Assembly: GCA_964502095.1 (NCBI GenBank)
Contig: CAZCUF010000014.1
Span: forward strand, 1 to 64,000
DNA: 64,000 nt
Source of the DNA: JACPVF01 sp964502095
GTDB lineage: Bacteria > Chloroflexota > Anaerolineae > Anaerolineales > Villigracilaceae
Reading direction: 5' to 3'
Part shown: piece by piece, positions 33,912 through 43,197 of the stretch
Layout of the letters: every line of letters starts with the position of its first letter
How positions within the stretch are numbered: the first letter of the stretch is position 1
Program-made: the position numbers and the translations under genes
The notes under the pieces: model-generated
What the model was told of the DNA's origin: nothing
The model's input: the letters and a program-made list of their open reading frames with translations, nothing else
The model's database searches: none

Positions 33912-35456
33912 ATGGAAAGCGTCCAGCCCGTTTTAGCTTTTTGTAACCCCGCCACTGGCGAACAGTTTGGGCAAATTCCCATGGCTTCGTCCGAGCAGGT
34001 TCAGCGCGCAGTGGATGAGATGCGCGCCGCCTCTCCCATCTGGAGCGCCAAGCCCATCCGCGAACGTATTCGTATTCTGAAAAAATTGCAGGCCGTATTG
34101 ATCGACGCGCAGGCCGAGATCACCGCGGTCATCAATCAGGATTGCGGCAAGAGCCGCCAGGACGCGTTGATCGAATTGTTCATCACAGTGGATATGCTGG
34201 CGCAAACTGCGCGGCAGGCACCGCGCTGGCTGAAACGCCGCCGCGTCTCCTCGGGGCTGTATATCTTCAAACGCTGTTATGTGGAATATCGCCCGCACGG
34301 TGTGGTGGCGGTCATCTCGCCGTGGAACTACCCGCTGACGCTGGCCCTGCCGCCGGTGTTGGCGGCATTGCTGGCGGGCAACACCGTCGTGCTCAAACCA
34401 TCGGAAGTTACGGGCGCCACCGGCTTGCTGATCGAAAACCTGATCAAACGCGTGCCGGAACTGGCTCCGTTTGTGCGCGTCGTCCACGGTGACGGACGGG
34501 TGGGCGCGGCCTTGGTGGAAGCGCGGCCCGATTACATCTTCGTGACCGGTTCGACTCCCACCGGCCGCAAAGTGATGAAAGCCGCCGCCGAATATCTCAT
34601 TCCAGTTTCGTGTGAGCTGGGCGGCAAGGATGCCATGATCGTGCTCGAAGACGCGGATATTTCAGCGGCGGCGCGCTGGGGCGTGTGGGGCGCTTTCTTT
34701 AACGCGGGCCAGACCTGTATGGCGGTCGAACGGGTGTACGCGGTCGAAGCGGTGTATGACGAGTTCGTGAGTCGGGCACTGGCGTACACGGAGCAGTTCA
34801 AATCCGGATACAGCACAGACATCAACGAGGCCTCCGGTTTCGGCCCGGTGACCGACCCGCGGCAGATGCAGGTGATCGAGCGTCATCTGGAGGACGCGCT
34901 GGCGAAAGGCGCGCGCATTCTGACGGGCGGAAAGAAACACGATATGTTCTTCGATCCCATCGTAATGGTGGATGTGAATCACTCGATGCTCTTGATGCGC
35001 GACGAAACCTTCGGGCCGATCCTGCCGATTGTGAAAGTAAAAGACGAGGCTGAAGCGATCCGCATGGCGAACGATAATTGCCTGGGACTGGGCGGCTCAG
35101 TGTGGAGCCGCGATCTGCACCGCGCTCAAAATACGGCGCGGCAGATGCAGGCAGGTTCGATCATCATCAACGACAGCATCGCGCAGTTCGGTGTGCCCAT
35201 GCTGCCCTTCGGCGGCGTCAAGGACTCAGGCTTCGGCCGCATTCACGGCGAGGAGGGTTTGATGCAGTTCGTGCGGCCGTATGGTTACATGGTGGGCCAG
35301 CCGCCCGTAAAATGGGATATTGCCACCATCCTGCGCGAACCGCATCATTACAATTTGGGCGTGTCCCTCATGCACGCCATCTTCGGTGTGAATCTGCGTC
35401 AACGCTGGGAGGCAATTGCACAATTGCGCGGAAAACGTAAGCATGGGGATGGCTGA
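33912..35456 (+). CDS. Aldehyde dehydrogenase family protein
   Basis: A 514-residue NAD(P)-dependent dehydrogenase. The nucleophile is Cys269 in FNAGQTCMAVERVY and the general base Glu235 in CELGGKDAMIVLEDADI; PWNYPLTLALPPVLAALLAGN binds cofactor. After the catalytic core, the C-terminus has a hydrophobic-to-basic extension. The substrate is not clear. A TATAAT at 33865-33870 may be its -10 box. The gene stands alone. Confidence 0.9.
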   Translation: MESVQPVLAFCNPATGEQFGQIPMASSEQVQRAVDEMRAASPIWSAKPIRERIRILKKLQAVLIDAQAEITAVINQDCGKSRQDALIELFITVDMLAQTARQAPRWLKRRRVSSGLYIFKRCYVEYRPHGVVAVISPWNYPLTLALPPVLAALLAGNTVVLKPSEVTGATGLLIENLIKRVPELAPFVRVVHGDGRVGAALVEARPDYIFVTGSTPTGRKVMKAAAEYLIPVSCELGGKDAMIVLEDADISAAARWGVWGAFFNAGQTCMAVERVYAVEAVYDEFVSRALAYTEQFKSGYSTDINEASGFGPVTDPRQMQVIERHLEDALAKGARILTGGKKHDMFFDPIVMVDVNHSMLLMRDETFGPILPIVKVKDEAEAIRMANDNCLGLGGSVWSRDLHRAQNTARQMQAGSIIINDSIAQFGVPMLPFGGVKDSGFGRIHGEEGLMQFVRPYGYMVGQPPVKWDIATILREPHHYNLGVSLMHAIFGVNLRQRWEAIAQLRGKRKHGDG

Positions 35457-35602
35457 AATATAATGAAATTATGACTAAAGGCAGCTTTTAGAGATTTATA
35501 TAAGGCTCTGCCTGCAACTAGATACTCTTTCCATGAGCAGAGTCGCGCACCTAAACGGTAGTTGCACCAGCTGTTGCACACTTTGTCATGTACTGAACAG
35601 GA

Positions 35603-36475
35603 TCAGAATCGCATTTTTAGAATCCAATCGGCAAACGATTGAGGCATAGCCTCAAAGAAGCTGGCGGCTTTTGCCATGTGGCCTATTGAGTATCGCTGTT
35701 TGGGCTGTTTGGCGGCAAGTGCTTTGAAAACCACCTCTGCCACCTTCTCGGGTTCCGTACGTTTTTCATCGAAATCCGCCATGTCCTTGGCCCATTTCCG
35801 CAAAGCCTTTTCATAAAGTGAAGTCTGTTCGTACGGCCCTTTTTGAAGAACAGCTTCTACGTCTGTTGTAGTTCGTAACCCTGCCGGTGTCTTAATGCCA
35901 CCACATCTGATCATGATGTTTTTGATTTTCCACGTCTTTAGTTCGATGTCGAGTGCCCGAGCTATACAGTTGATCGCAAAATCGCAAGCATGTATACTGG
36001 CTACATACGGGGTGGGCATTAAGGCTGGCGTCATAATCCACACAATTCTTCCGCCAACTGGTCGAATTAACGGCAAAAATGCCTGAACCATGGCGACCGA
36101 GCCCAGAACACGTGCATGCAACTCTATTTTGAATTGTTCCAGATCCATTAGCTCGATAGGCGCGGGCGAACCGCCTCCCGCATTATTAACGAGAGCATAC
36201 AGGCCGCGCTTGCCGCGGCGATCTAATTCATTTGCGACCAGGCTTGCCGTCTTGGAGATATGTTCAAGATTTGTCAGGTCGAGAGGGCAGATAGGAATAA
36301 GATTTGGGATGTTCAGATTGCGTAAACTCTTCGCATCGGCTTCCTTTCGAACGGTGGCAAATACAACAAAGCCGCGTTTTGCCAGTGTAATAGCGGTTTG
36401 TTGTCCAATGCCTGAAGAACAGCCTGTAACTAAAACGGCTTTGTCATTGTCGGTAAAACTCTTTAGGTTCTGCAT
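35603..36475 (-). CDS. SDR-family protein lacking the catalytic lysine
   Basis: A 290-residue short-chain dehydrogenase fold. TGCSSGIG (17-24) and NNAG (97-100) are intact. The active site is not: the YxxxK motif reads Y157-VAS-I161, and the usual NISS segment reads WIMT, so both Lys and Ser are changed. The protein may bind NAD(P) without classical catalysis. The gene is more AT-rich than its neighbours and lies beside a 145-base gap, which fits recent acquisition. No operon partner is evident. Confidence 0.8.
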   Translation of the reverse strand: MQNLKSFTDNDKAVLVTGCSSGIGQQTAITLAKRGFVVFATVRKEADAKSLRNLNIPNLIPICPLDLTNLEHISKTASLVANELDRRGKRGLYALVNNAGGGSPAPIELMDLEQFKIELHARVLGSVAMVQAFLPLIRPVGGRIVWIMTPALMPTPYVASIHACDFAINCIARALDIELKTWKIKNIMIRCGGIKTPAGLRTTTDVEAVLQKGPYEQTSLYEKALRKWAKDMADFDEKRTEPEKVAEVVFKALAAKQPKQRYSIGHMAKAASFFEAMPQSFADWILKMRF

Positions 36476-36495
36476 ATTGGTATCCTAGTTAACGT

Positions 36496-38916
36496 TTACT
36501 TCCTCTCCACATTTACATCCATTGTGTTTCCATCGGTCGAGATCGAAATCCAGCCGTTGCGGTCGGTGCGCAACAAGTTATATCCGCCCACCGCGTCCAG
36601 CGCGGCCTGATCGGGTAGGCCGTCCGGGTCTCCGGCGGCTACACTCAACACAATCAACTTTGGATTCAGGTTCTGCACCCAATCCACAGTGTTTGTAGCC
36701 GAATAACCCGAATCGGCCAGCAGTAACACATCCACCGGGCCGATCACATTCCCATACTCCAGATTTTCCAACGTATCCGCGCTTACGCCGATGGGTAACA
36801 GCGCGCGGAAATCCTTCCATTGGATCAGAAGCACGCTTCCACGCGGACCGACGGACTGCACCTCGATTAATGCGCCGTCGCCCAAATCCAATTTTTGTCC
36901 CGTTTCCGCGCGCGTGACGGGGGTGTTGTGATCCGCCAGCCATTGATCCAACTGGCGCGCCGAATACGAAGCCTGCACATTGCCGCTCCACAGCACATGA
37001 TCCGGCGGATAACGATCCAGCACGCGCGGCAGTGCGGCTACCTGGTCTTCATCTGTGGAGCCGACGATCAGCCAATCCAATTTGCGGCGGAAGATCGGTA
37101 AACGGCGGCCGAGTTCGTCCGAGAGTTGTGATGTGCTTGGCCCGCCATTGACCAGCACCGCGCGTCCGCCGGGTGTTTGAATCAGCACCGCGTTGGCTGA
37201 ACCCACGCTGAGAAACGTGATATGCAATTTGCCGTCCGGCGCGGCGAATGCCGAACGCCAAACCAGCAGGCCCAGCGCGAAGAGCGCGATCAGAATCGTA
37301 ATGAACGACAGATTGCGGACGCGCGCGGTCAGCGAGGCGAAAAACTCCTTGATGCGGGACCAGCCGAACGTCATGGAGAGAAGCGTAACATAGAACAGGA
37401 CCGCGAACCAGATGGAGAAATTCCCCAGAAGAATCGTCCCATGCGGAATCCGGTTGAATAGTTCCACCATGTGAATCGTATATTCCACGAACGGCCAGGC
37501 GATCCACGCCGTCAGCTGGCCGAGTGGAAAGTAAACGAGGCTCAAAAGTAGAGCCAGCCCGCCGATGATCATCACCGCCGGTTGAACGGGCAGGATGAAC
37601 GGGTTGGCGATCAGCGAGGCGAGCGAAATGCGTTGGAATTGATAGGCCATGATCGGCAGTGTGGCGATCTGCGCGGCCAGCGTGAGCAGTACAAAATCCG
37701 AAAGCGGCGGGACGATCTTTTGCGCGGTTTCGGCGGAGGCGAAGCGCGCGATCAGCGATGAAGCCCACGCGGTGAGCGGCTCGGTATAAAGAATCAAGCC
37801 GAGTGTGGCGAAGAACGAAAGTTGAAAGCCCACATCCCAAAGGACGAGCGGGTTGATGACCGCCATGATAAATGCCACGCTGGCGAGTGTGTTGAGGCCG
37901 AAGTTGCGCCTGCCGACTTGGCGCGCAAAGAGCGAGAGTCCGCCCATCAACGCGGCGCGCACGACTGCCGCGTCCGCGCCGACGAGGAATGTGTAGAACG
38001 CAATCGCAACAACCGCTAGAATTGCGCCGCGGCGTTGCCCGAGCGCGCGGCTGAAGATCGAGACGAAGATGGCCGCGATGATGGAGATATTGAAACCTGA
38101 AATGGCGATAATGTGCGCGGTGCCGGTATTCTTGAAAGCGGACTGCAATTCAGAGGTGAGGCCGGTATCCACGCCCAGCAATATGCCTGCCAGCAACGAG
38201 GCTTCAGGATCGGGGAAAAGGTGATAAATATTTGCCAGCGACCTTGATTTCAGCGCGTAGACTGCGGCAGTGATGAAGTTTCCGCGCTGGCCGGGTAGTA
38301 CGGTCGCTTCGGCGCTGGGCATGTAAGAGAGAATGCCCTCGCGCGCGAGATAATCCTGATACGAGAAATCTTCATTGGATGGCGGCGTTTGCAAACTGCC
38401 GCGCAGACGAAGCAATTCCCCGTAATGGAAGGTTTCATTTACGCCCACGCGCGCCAGGATCAATCCGCCGACTGCCGCGTCGCCGTTGCCTGTATCAACA
38501 GCTTCCACATGAATGCGCAAATTGGTGTATGTATCGCGCTCATCCGGCATTTCGGCCACCCAGCCGGTGATGAAGACGTCGTATGCACGGTCGTTATAAA
38601 AAGCGATGTTGCGGACCGTGATTTTGGGCTGGGCCCACTGATAGCGCGCCGCGCCGAGGAACAAGGCGCCAAGTGAAACCGCCAGCAGGGTGTAATGGGA
38701 GGATCGGACGAAGGAAAGCTCGAGAAACCGCCGTGCGCCGAAGGCGAGCAGGATCGCGGCGGCGGCCAGAATAAGCCAGATGAACGTCCACGCGCTGATC
38801 AATGACGCCAGAATGATCCCGCCGAGGAACGCCATCGAAACCCAGAGTAAAGGCAGGCGAGTCGTTAATTGATCTTCGGTGGAATGAAGCGCGGCCTGCA
38901 TAGGTTTTTTCATCAT
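36496..38916 (-). CDS. comEC: ComEC/Rec2 competence protein with degenerate hydrolase domain
   Basis: An 806-residue membrane channel for DNA uptake. An N-terminal domain (DUF4131-like) is followed by the Competence domain, with GTAHIIAISGFNISIIAAIF as its signature and several helices. A C-terminal metallo-beta-lactamase-like domain starts near residue 562 (HITFLSVGSANAVLIQTPGG). Its metal motif HxHxDH is replaced by STDEDQ near residue 618, and the usual DgG reads NGG, so the nuclease is probably inactive. No other competence gene is adjacent. Confidence 0.88.
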   Translation of the reverse strand: MMKKPMQAALHSTEDQLTTRLPLLWVSMAFLGGIILASLISAWTFIWLILAAAAILLAFGARRFLELSFVRSSHYTLLAVSLGALFLGAARYQWAQPKITVRNIAFYNDRAYDVFITGWVAEMPDERDTYTNLRIHVEAVDTGNGDAAVGGLILARVGVNETFHYGELLRLRGSLQTPPSNEDFSYQDYLAREGILSYMPSAEATVLPGQRGNFITAAVYALKSRSLANIYHLFPDPEASLLAGILLGVDTGLTSELQSAFKNTGTAHIIAISGFNISIIAAIFVSIFSRALGQRRGAILAVVAIAFYTFLVGADAAVVRAALMGGLSLFARQVGRRNFGLNTLASVAFIMAVINPLVLWDVGFQLSFFATLGLILYTEPLTAWASSLIARFASAETAQKIVPPLSDFVLLTLAAQIATLPIMAYQFQRISLASLIANPFILPVQPAVMIIGGLALLLSLVYFPLGQLTAWIAWPFVEYTIHMVELFNRIPHGTILLGNFSIWFAVLFYVTLLSMTFGWSRIKEFFASLTARVRNLSFITILIALFALGLLVWRSAFAAPDGKLHITFLSVGSANAVLIQTPGGRAVLVNGGPSTSQLSDELGRRLPIFRRKLDWLIVGSTDEDQVAALPRVLDRYPPDHVLWSGNVQASYSARQLDQWLADHNTPVTRAETGQKLDLGDGALIEVQSVGPRGSVLLIQWKDFRALLPIGVSADTLENLEYGNVIGPVDVLLLADSGYSATNTVDWVQNLNPKLIVLSVAAGDPDGLPDQAALDAVGGYNLLRTDRNGWISISTDGNTMDVNVERK

Positions 38917-39001
38917 AGCATATAATTACCCAACTGATGCTTTTCAAGATTTTGCACAAAAGAACGTACGTCTGTAAAGAACAAATCTTGTAAGTTTTAC
39001 A

Positions 39002-40471
39002 ATGTCTGATCCGAAGTTGATTTTGGTTACCGGGGCAACGGGCTACGTGGGCGGACGGCTGGTGCCGCGCCTGCTTGAAGCGGGATACCGCGTCCGCTGT
39101 TTTGTGCGCGATATACAACGGCTGGAGGGTTTTCCGTGGCGGGGACAGGTGGATGTTGCGGAAGGTGACGCGCTGGACATGCAATCCCTTTCCGTCGCGT
39201 TGAAGGACGTGTCCGCGGCGTATTATCTGATACACGGCCGCCAGGGCGGAAAGCTGAATGCGGAGCGCGATTTGCAAGTGGCGCGTAATTTTGCGCAGGC
39301 CGCCGAAGATGCGAACATCGAGCGGATCATCTATCTCGGCGAGTTGGTGGACCCGGCCGCCGACCTGTCGCCTTATTTGCGGGCCCGTCACGAAACCGGA
39401 TATTTGCTTCGTTATGGCCGCGTGCCGGTAACGGAATTCCGCGCCGGTATGATCGTCGGTTCCGGCAGTGCGCTGTTCGAGATGATTCGTTATCTGACCG
39501 AGCGTGAACCTGTGTTGATCTGCCCGGCCTGGTTTTTCTCGCAGGCCCAACCGATTGCCATCCACGATGTGTTATCGTATTTGATCGCGGCTTTATATGA
39601 ACCGGACAGCGCGGGCCGCGTGATCGAGATCGGCGGGCCGACGCGTCTCACCTATGCCGATATGCTCCTGGCATACGCCAAAGAACGCGGCTTGAAGCGC
39701 GCCTTGATTCGCACGCCGGTCTACGCGCCCCTGCTTTCGGCGTATTGGGTTCATATGGTCACGCCGATCCATTGGCGCGTGGTACTGCCATTGATCGAAG
39801 GACTGCATGCCAGATTGATCGTGCGCGAGCGCGCCTCGGCTCAATTATTTCCCGAGATCGAACCGGTTAACTTCGCGACTGCACTGCACAGCGCCCTCGA
39901 ACATATCCAGCGCGGCCATGTGGAAACCTCCTGGTCCGATGCACTGGTCACCTCCGCAGGGGATACCAAGCCGTATCGTTTCAGCGTGGAAGAGGGCATG
40001 TTCATCGAACGCCGCAGGACTCTGGTGAATGCGGCGCCTGAAAATGTGTTCCGCTCATACACCGGCATTGGCGGCGCGCGCGGCTGGCTGTATATGGATT
40101 GGGCCTGGGCCCTGCGCGGCTGGCTGGACAAAGCCATCGGCGGGGTTGGTATCCGGCGCGGCCGCCGTCATCCCGATGAAATTCGTTCCGGCGAGTCGCT
40201 CGACTTCTGGCGCGTGGAAGCAGTTGAAAAAGACCGCCTTCTGCGTTTGCGCGCCGAAATGAAAGTGCCGGGCAAAGCCTGGCTTGAGTTTCAATCCGAA
40301 CCGCAAAACAGCCAAACCCTGCTGACGGTCACCGCCTATTTCGCCTCGCGTGGCTTATGGGGTTTTCTTTACTGGTATCTGATGTGGCCGTTCCATGCCT
40401 TTCTCTTCGACGGTTTGACGCGGCGGCTCGCCGAGCGGGCGCGTCTGCTGGCTCGCCGAACCCATGCTTGA
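39002..40471 (+). CDS. NAD-dependent epimerase fused to DUF2867-type domain
   Basis: A 489-residue fusion. Residues 1-~290 form an atypical SDR (LILVTGATGYVGGRLVPRLL), and residues ~320-489 form a SRPBCC/DUF2867-like domain (FSVEEGMFIERRRTLV... ending GLWGFLYWYLMWPFHAFLF). The reaction is unknown. It overlaps the start of a paralogous gene by 8 bases, so the two are coupled. Confidence 0.82.
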   Translation: MSDPKLILVTGATGYVGGRLVPRLLEAGYRVRCFVRDIQRLEGFPWRGQVDVAEGDALDMQSLSVALKDVSAAYYLIHGRQGGKLNAERDLQVARNFAQAAEDANIERIIYLGELVDPAADLSPYLRARHETGYLLRYGRVPVTEFRAGMIVGSGSALFEMIRYLTEREPVLICPAWFFSQAQPIAIHDVLSYLIAALYEPDSAGRVIEIGGPTRLTYADMLLAYAKERGLKRALIRTPVYAPLLSAYWVHMVTPIHWRVVLPLIEGLHARLIVRERASAQLFPEIEPVNFATALHSALEHIQRGHVETSWSDALVTSAGDTKPYRFSVEEGMFIERRRTLVNAAPENVFRSYTGIGGARGWLYMDWAWALRGWLDKAIGGVGIRRGRRHPDEIRSGESLDFWRVEAVEKDRLLRLRAEMKVPGKAWLEFQSEPQNSQTLLTVTAYFASRGLWGFLYWYLMWPFHAFLFDGLTRRLAERARLLARRTHA

Positions 40472-41906
40472 AAAAATTGTTTTGGTCACGGGGGCCACTG
40501 GATATATCGCCGGACGACTAATCCCTCAATTGCTGGATCGCGGCTACCGCGTGCGCTGTCTGGCGCGCGGTCCGCATCGACTCTCCGGCCGCGCCTGGTT
40601 CCGCCATGTGGAAGTTTTCTCCGGCGACGTAATGGACCCGTCAACTCTCGCGCCAGCGCTTGCAGGCGTGTGGAGCGCGTATTACCTCATTCACAACATG
40701 ACCAAAGGCCGCGGTTATACCGCCCTCGAAGTGAACGGCGCACAGCACTTCGCGGACGCGGCCGAACGCGCCCGTGTGGAACATATCATTTATCTGGGCG
40801 GGCTGGCCGACCCGCATGCGAAGATCGCCGCACATATGCGTTCGCGCATCGAGACCGGCGAAACCCTGCGCCGCGGCCGCGTGCCGGTCACGGAATTTCG
40901 CGCCGGGGTCATTTTGGGGCCGGGCAGTATTTCATTCGAAATGATTCGCTTCATGACGGAACTAATGCCGCTTGTGTTAGGCCCTGCCTGGCTCAAAAAC
41001 AGATCCCAGCCCATCGCCGCGCAAAATGTATTCGATTATCTGCTGGCCGCGCTGGAGAATCCGAACGGGCGCGGCGGCATCTTCGAGATTGGCGGCGAGG
41101 ATGTAATGACCTACGAGAGATTGATGCTCGAATATGCGCGCCTGCGCGGACTCAATCGAAAGATTCTCGAACTCCCATACATTCCATTATGGTTCATGGC
41201 CTTTGGAGTCGGTTTGATGACGCCCGTTCGGGAAAGAATTGCCCACGCGTTGATCGACGGCCTGCGCAGTGACAGCATCGTGAGGGAACCGGGCGCGCGC
41301 AAAACATTTGCGAATGTTAAGTTGATCAATTATCAGGAAGCCATCCATACCGCTCTGGCACAGCTTCATCCGAGTCGAATTGAGCCGATCTGGACCGACA
41401 GCCAACGCGCTTCAATCCGCCTCAAGCATGAAGGCTTTTTCATTGACCATCGCCGTTTGCATATCCGCGCCGCGCCGGAAAAAGCCTTTCAGGTTGTCTC
41501 CTCGTTGGGGAAAAATCATAACTGGCTGTTTGCAAACTGGTTGTGGAAGTTACGCGGCCGGATCGATATTTTGATTTCAAAACAAAGGCGCGCAGATATT
41601 AAAAACTTTTCGTCCCCGTCTTCCGATAATATTGCGATCAAACCCAACGATCGGCTTGATTTTTATCGCGTCGAGGTTATCGAGCCGAACCACCTCCTGC
41701 TGTACTCGGAACTCGAAGCGCCCGGCAAAGGCTGGATGGAATGGCGCGTCGAAGCGGAGGAAAACGGCGCGCGGCTCACACAAACCGCGTACTTCGCGCC
41801 GCGCGGCCTGCCGGGATTTTTGTATTGGTATCTTTTGTATCCGTTCCACGCTTTTGTCTTTCGCGGACTATTGCGCGCCATCGCGCGTATAGCGCAGAAA
41901 ATTTGA
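40464..41906 (+). CDS. NAD-dependent epimerase fused to DUF2867-type domain, paralogue
   Basis: A 480-residue paralogue of the preceding protein, with the same domains: IVLVTGATGYIAGRLIPQLL near the N-terminus, VPVTEFRAGVILGPGSISFE in the SDR part, and the ending GLPGFLYWYLLYPFHAFVF. The tandem pair probably arose by duplication and may form a heterodimer, but that is only inference. Confidence 0.82.
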   Translation: MLEKIVLVTGATGYIAGRLIPQLLDRGYRVRCLARGPHRLSGRAWFRHVEVFSGDVMDPSTLAPALAGVWSAYYLIHNMTKGRGYTALEVNGAQHFADAAERARVEHIIYLGGLADPHAKIAAHMRSRIETGETLRRGRVPVTEFRAGVILGPGSISFEMIRFMTELMPLVLGPAWLKNRSQPIAAQNVFDYLLAALENPNGRGGIFEIGGEDVMTYERLMLEYARLRGLNRKILELPYIPLWFMAFGVGLMTPVRERIAHALIDGLRSDSIVREPGARKTFANVKLINYQEAIHTALAQLHPSRIEPIWTDSQRASIRLKHEGFFIDHRRLHIRAAPEKAFQVVSSLGKNHNWLFANWLWKLRGRIDILISKQRRADIKNFSSPSSDNIAIKPNDRLDFYRVEVIEPNHLLLYSELEAPGKGWMEWRVEAEENGARLTQTAYFAPRGLPGFLYWYLLYPFHAFVFRGLLRAIARIAQKI

Positions 41907-41967
41907 CTCTGCAGTTCTGCATCTTCGGCGGCGGATTTTATCGGTGGTACAATCGGCTTAATTAAAT

Positions 41968-42100
41968 ACGTCCCCGCGCGGCGAAGCCGGTGAAATTCCG
42001 GCGCTGTCCCGCAACTGTAAAGCAAGTTGGATGATTTCGTGATCGAAGCATGGCTTGAAAACCCATGAGGCGGTCGGTTCAACTGCCAAGCCAGGTCGCC
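41968..42100 (+). promoter_or_regulatory. Cobalamin riboswitch
   Basis: The conserved core GCCGGTGAAATTCCGGCGCT, GTCCCGCAACTGTAAAGC, and the B12 box GCCAAGCCAGG at 42085-42095 are present in the right order. It lies about 130 bases upstream of btuF. A TACAAT at 41948-41953 could be the -10 box. Confidence 0.92.
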
Positions 42101-42174
42101 CGCGCCGAGACGGTTCTACCACACTCTCGCGGAAAGGAGGTGGATGACGGCCTGCTTGGATTGCCTCTCCTACC

Positions 42175-42207
42175 TCCCCTGTCTTTCACGGCAGGGGATT
42201 TTGATTT
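42175..42207 (+). terminator. Expression-platform hairpin of the cobalamin riboswitch
   Basis: TCCCCTG / CAGGGGA stem (42175-42181 / 42192-42198) is followed by TTTTGATTT. A GAGGTGG at 42137-42143 can pair perfectly with CCACCTC at 42211-42217 beside the btuF ribosome binding site, giving a possible alternative structure. Confidence 0.6.
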
Positions 42208-42227
42208 CAACCACCTCAGGAGCAAAC

Positions 42228-43151
42228 ATGTTTCGTAAGCTGATTTTAAATCTTTTAACATTGGGTCTTTTACTGACCGCCTGCGCGCCGACCGCGCCCG
42301 TGCCTGTTATCGCCTTGACGGGCATTCACCTCACCGACGGACTCGGGCGCGAAGTCAACCTGCCCGGCCCGGCTCAGCGTGTGATCTCGCTGGCGCCCTC
42401 CAACACGGAAATCCTGTTTGCCATTGGCGCGGGCCCGCAAGTCGTCGGGCGGGATCATTTGTCGGATTATCCCGAAGCCGCTAAAACGGTGACAGATATC
42501 GGGTCCACGTATGAGGCGTTGAACACTGAGCAGATCGTGGCGCTGAAGCCTGATCTCATTCTGGCCGCGGAAGTGAACACGCCCGAACAGGTCAAATCGC
42601 TGGAGAGTTTGGGATTGACGGTTTACTATCTCAAGAATCCGGCCACGCTGGAGGAGATGTACGGCAATCTCGAAATCGCGGCGCAACTTACCGGGCACGC
42701 GAACGAAGCCGCCGCGCTGATCGATGCGCTGAAGGCGCGCGTCGCCGCGGTGGACGCCAGGATCGTGCCGATCAGTTCGCGTCCCAGCGTCTTTTATGAA
42801 ATGGACGCGACCGACCCGGCCAAACCGTACACCGCGGGTAAAGACACATTCATCACTTTGCTGATCGAACGCGCCGGCGGCCACAACATTGCCGCCGACC
42901 TGGATGGGTATCCGCAACTGAGTCTCGAACAGATCGTTGCCTCCAATCCGGATTTTATAATTCTGGGCGACGCGGCCTACGGCACCTCGCCCGCTTCGGT
43001 GGCGGCGCGCCCCGGCTGGGCAGACTTGAGCGCAGTGAAAAATAATCACGTGGTGGCATTCGACGATAATTTGGTCAGCCGCCCCGGTCCGCGTTTGGTG
43101 GACGCGCTGGAAACGCTGGCAAAAATATTGCATCCCGGATTGTTCCAGTAA
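42228..43151 (+). CDS. btuF: Cobalamin-type ABC transporter binding lipoprotein
   Basis: A 307-residue type III periplasmic-binding-fold lipoprotein: lipobox LLTAC with Cys19, then RVISLAPSNTEILFAIG and VVGRDHLSDYP, the BtuF/FecB pattern. The ATG at 42228 has AGGAG upstream and is downstream of a cobalamin riboswitch, which supports cobalamin or a precursor as substrate. Confidence 0.88.
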   Translation: MFRKLILNLLTLGLLLTACAPTAPVPVIALTGIHLTDGLGREVNLPGPAQRVISLAPSNTEILFAIGAGPQVVGRDHLSDYPEAAKTVTDIGSTYEALNTEQIVALKPDLILAAEVNTPEQVKSLESLGLTVYYLKNPATLEEMYGNLEIAAQLTGHANEAAALIDALKARVAAVDARIVPISSRPSVFYEMDATDPAKPYTAGKDTFITLLIERAGGHNIAADLDGYPQLSLEQIVASNPDFIILGDAAYGTSPASVAARPGWADLSAVKNNHVVAFDDNLVSRPGPRLVDALETLAKILHPGLFQ

Positions 43152-43156
43152 ATATA

Positions 43157-43189
43157 CAGCAGGGATACAGCGCCGCTGTGTCCCTGCTG
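43157..43189. repeat. Intercistronic hairpin between btuF and btuC
   Basis: CAGCAGGGATACAGCG and CGCTGTGTCCCTGCTG pair at 15 of 16 positions around one base. No T tract follows, so it may protect the upstream mRNA or tune btuC expression rather than terminate. Confidence 0.85.
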
Positions 43190-43197
43190 TGATAACA

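Noticed and set aside
35457..35602. tRNA or small RNA between the aldehyde dehydrogenase and SDR genes
   Set aside because: No cloverleaf or other structure could be drawn; only a short GTTGCACC-AGCT-GTTGCAC direct repeat is visible.
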